Source: Neodontobutis hainanensis (taxonomy: Eukaryota; Chordata; Actinopteri; Gobiiformes; Odontobutidae). Taken from it: a stretch of 64,000 bases of DNA. The notes under the pieces were generated by a model, which saw nothing but the letters and a program-made list of their open reading frames with translations, had not been told where the DNA came from and did not search any database. This document shows positions 62,142 through 64,000 of the stretch, piece after piece; the stretch's first letter is position 1; each line of letters begins with the position of its first letter. Position numbers and translations under genes: made by a program. The stretch is taken from positions 45,903 to 109,902 of the forward strand of contig JALDNG010000843.1 of assembly GCA_024349245.1 (NCBI GenBank), given 5' to 3'.

Positions 62142-64000
62142 TTCTCTTGTAAAGACCTCACACTGTCAAAACTTCAATATTATACCGGTTGATGTGATGA
62201 ATAAAAGTGAACTTTTAAAATATTGCTGAATTTTGAATGACATACACGATCAGTTTAGGCGAAGTGATTTTAATTCATAAAACCTAACTGCATTGATATG
62301 AACATTTTTTGAGAACAATAAATCAATCATAAATACCGAATTAATACGACTCATATAAAGACGTATAATTTTAGTAAATCTTTAAATTATGTTTCCCCAT
62401 TCAAAATAAGCTTTCCTACATATTATAAAGAGGAGAAATTTGTATAAATATAGAGAAAATAACCAGCAGACTAAATTTAGGAACGAGTAGTTTGATAAGT
62501 TCAAAATTTTATGAAATAATATGCAATTTTGTCATGAAGAGAAGGTAATATTTCCCTAATTTTCAGTTTAAAATATTATTTTGTTCAAAGATAAACACTA
62601 TCATAGTTTATCATTTTCATATCTGTTGATGTGTTTGTTTCAATGACCCACGATGAAGTAATCCATATGATAAGTTCGATATCAACTTTAGAGCAAAATT
62701 AACCACTTCTGTTGTATTTCAATCAGGTGTTATTCATACGAATTTAATAGTGGAGGGAGATTTAGCGATAATTTAATGGGGGATTGTAATAAAATTAACT
62801 TTTTTGTTCTCATTTATATTCTCTATTTCTTAAATTTTCCCTGACAAGAGAAGTGGAAATTCTCCACCATAAAATTTCCAATAAACGCAAGCCTCCTCAG
62901 AAAATATTGAAAGCTATAAATATTAAAAATAATGTTTCCGTTGCCTTCTTTATTTTTGGTTTAATTTATCAAATCTATGTGTCGTAAAAACAAACTAATC
63001 AGGCGATTTTATTTTCTTTAAACGAGCGAGCGCACTATTCAGGACATAATTCAATTGCTAAATTCCCACTGATGACGTAAATTTTCAAGGTTGAAATGCG
63101 TGACCTATTTTTTAACGTAAATTATGCTGAATCGCTCTTTTATTTGTTGTCGTTAAGCTAGAATCGAATGTGATGCCCATGGGAAAGGTTTAAAATCGTT
63201 CGTTTTCGTTCGTTAATAATCTGTCAACGTTGTTTGAGGGAGGCTTTTTATTAAAATGACCACAATTCAAAATTATTTCAGACCTGCAACCCAATAACGA
63301 TTGTAGGGCTGCCAAGTTGGTTTTCAGGAAATTTTTATGTATATCCGAATAACTCCGATGCTTGTTAATGTAAATTAAAAAAACTTCTTTATCTTTTCAG
63401 GTATATTTGTAAAAAATAACACTGTATTATATTTGTTGAATTGATTTTTTGTCAAGTCATGTCCTTAGAAAATGAAAATATAACTGATACCTTAGGATAA
63501 CATAAATTAATTGAGAATAATGCTTCCTGAAAATAGACAGAACCAACAGGGTTATAAATTTAATGATTTTACTGACAATATTGTTGTTTTTCAGTCTTAT
63601 CTACGTTTTTCCAGTAAACTTCTGCAAAAAAATTAGTTTAATTATACGAAAGAAACAATATGATAAGGTTTTTTAACATCGTAAAAGTTCAGTTTTAATC
63701 GTTAAATCTCAAAGATATAATCATTACGAAAATGTATAAAATTTTAAAATATTTTTATGTTTAAAATACGCCTGACAGAATTGTAGGCTTGGGAATAGAA
63801 TAACACGCTTCAGTTGGTTAAAGTTAAATTTTACGGCCCAGAGCGTAAGATATTCCAAAATACATCAAGCCTAAACTTAATATATTATGTTTAGTTTATG
63901 AAACATGATTTTTGTAAATGAGGCAAATTGAACCGCGTGAGATTTTTTGGGATTTTTCTTAAATGTCGTCCGTCTATGTTAAAGACACTAGCCAATAATG
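62142..64000. other. Intergenic to window end, nothing supportable
   Basis: AT-rich DNA with frequent stops in all frames. No repeat family, RNA or gene signal recognised. Confidence 0.4.

Overview
This 64 kb window is AT-rich animal DNA whose genes are cut by extremely short introns, mostly 21-27 nt, with GT...AG ends. Because of that, most real genes do not show up as long ORFs. I found them by matching conserved protein families and joining frames across 22-nt gaps. Recognisable animal genes (Mediator subunit MED23, a goosecoid-like K50 homeobox, RUVBL1/pontin, the cyclophilin PPIL3, a RERG/RASL-type GTPase) together with introns this small best fit a dicyemid mesozoan or a similarly reduced parasitic animal. 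The organism call is inference. TAA, TAG and TGA all serve as stops, so the nuclear code looks standard.

Layout. 0-10.9 kb: tail of an unidentified gene, MED23 (396-4493, +), then several short + strand genes (6216-7711, 9385-10041, possibly 10304-10878). 11-27 kb: mostly non-coding, with a dispersed repeat, a dead Merlin/IS1595-like transposon near 20.4-21.0 kb, and small genes at 14.6 and 24.8 kb. 27.3-28.1 kb: a TATA-driven gene for a small secreted cysteine-rich protein. 28-33 kb: unresolved. 33.0-35.7 kb: a RING-finger gene and a long Asn/Lys/Glu-rich gene with about a dozen tiny introns. 36-41 kb: scattered exon-like pieces. 41.5-43.9 kb: homeobox gene and RUVBL1 in tandem on the - strand, 54 bp apart. 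44-51 kb: sparse. 51.4-53.6 kb: small genes mixed with repeats. 55.6-56.9 kb: PPIL3 and a possible small gene, both -. 60.5-61.5 kb: the Ras-like GTPase (-). The rest is AT-rich intergenic DNA.

Functionally the named genes are basic machinery (Mediator transcription, AAA+ chromatin remodelling, a proline isomerase) plus regulators (homeobox factor, degenerate small GTPase, secreted peptide). In three conserved genes the homology requires a splice or frame that GT-AG rules do not supply: MED23 (in-frame TGA), RUVBL1 (21-nt non-GT gap and a 1-nt shift) and PPIL3 (22-nt non-GT gap). These are either sequence errors or real atypical microintrons. Exon joins were worked out by eye and should be treated as models.
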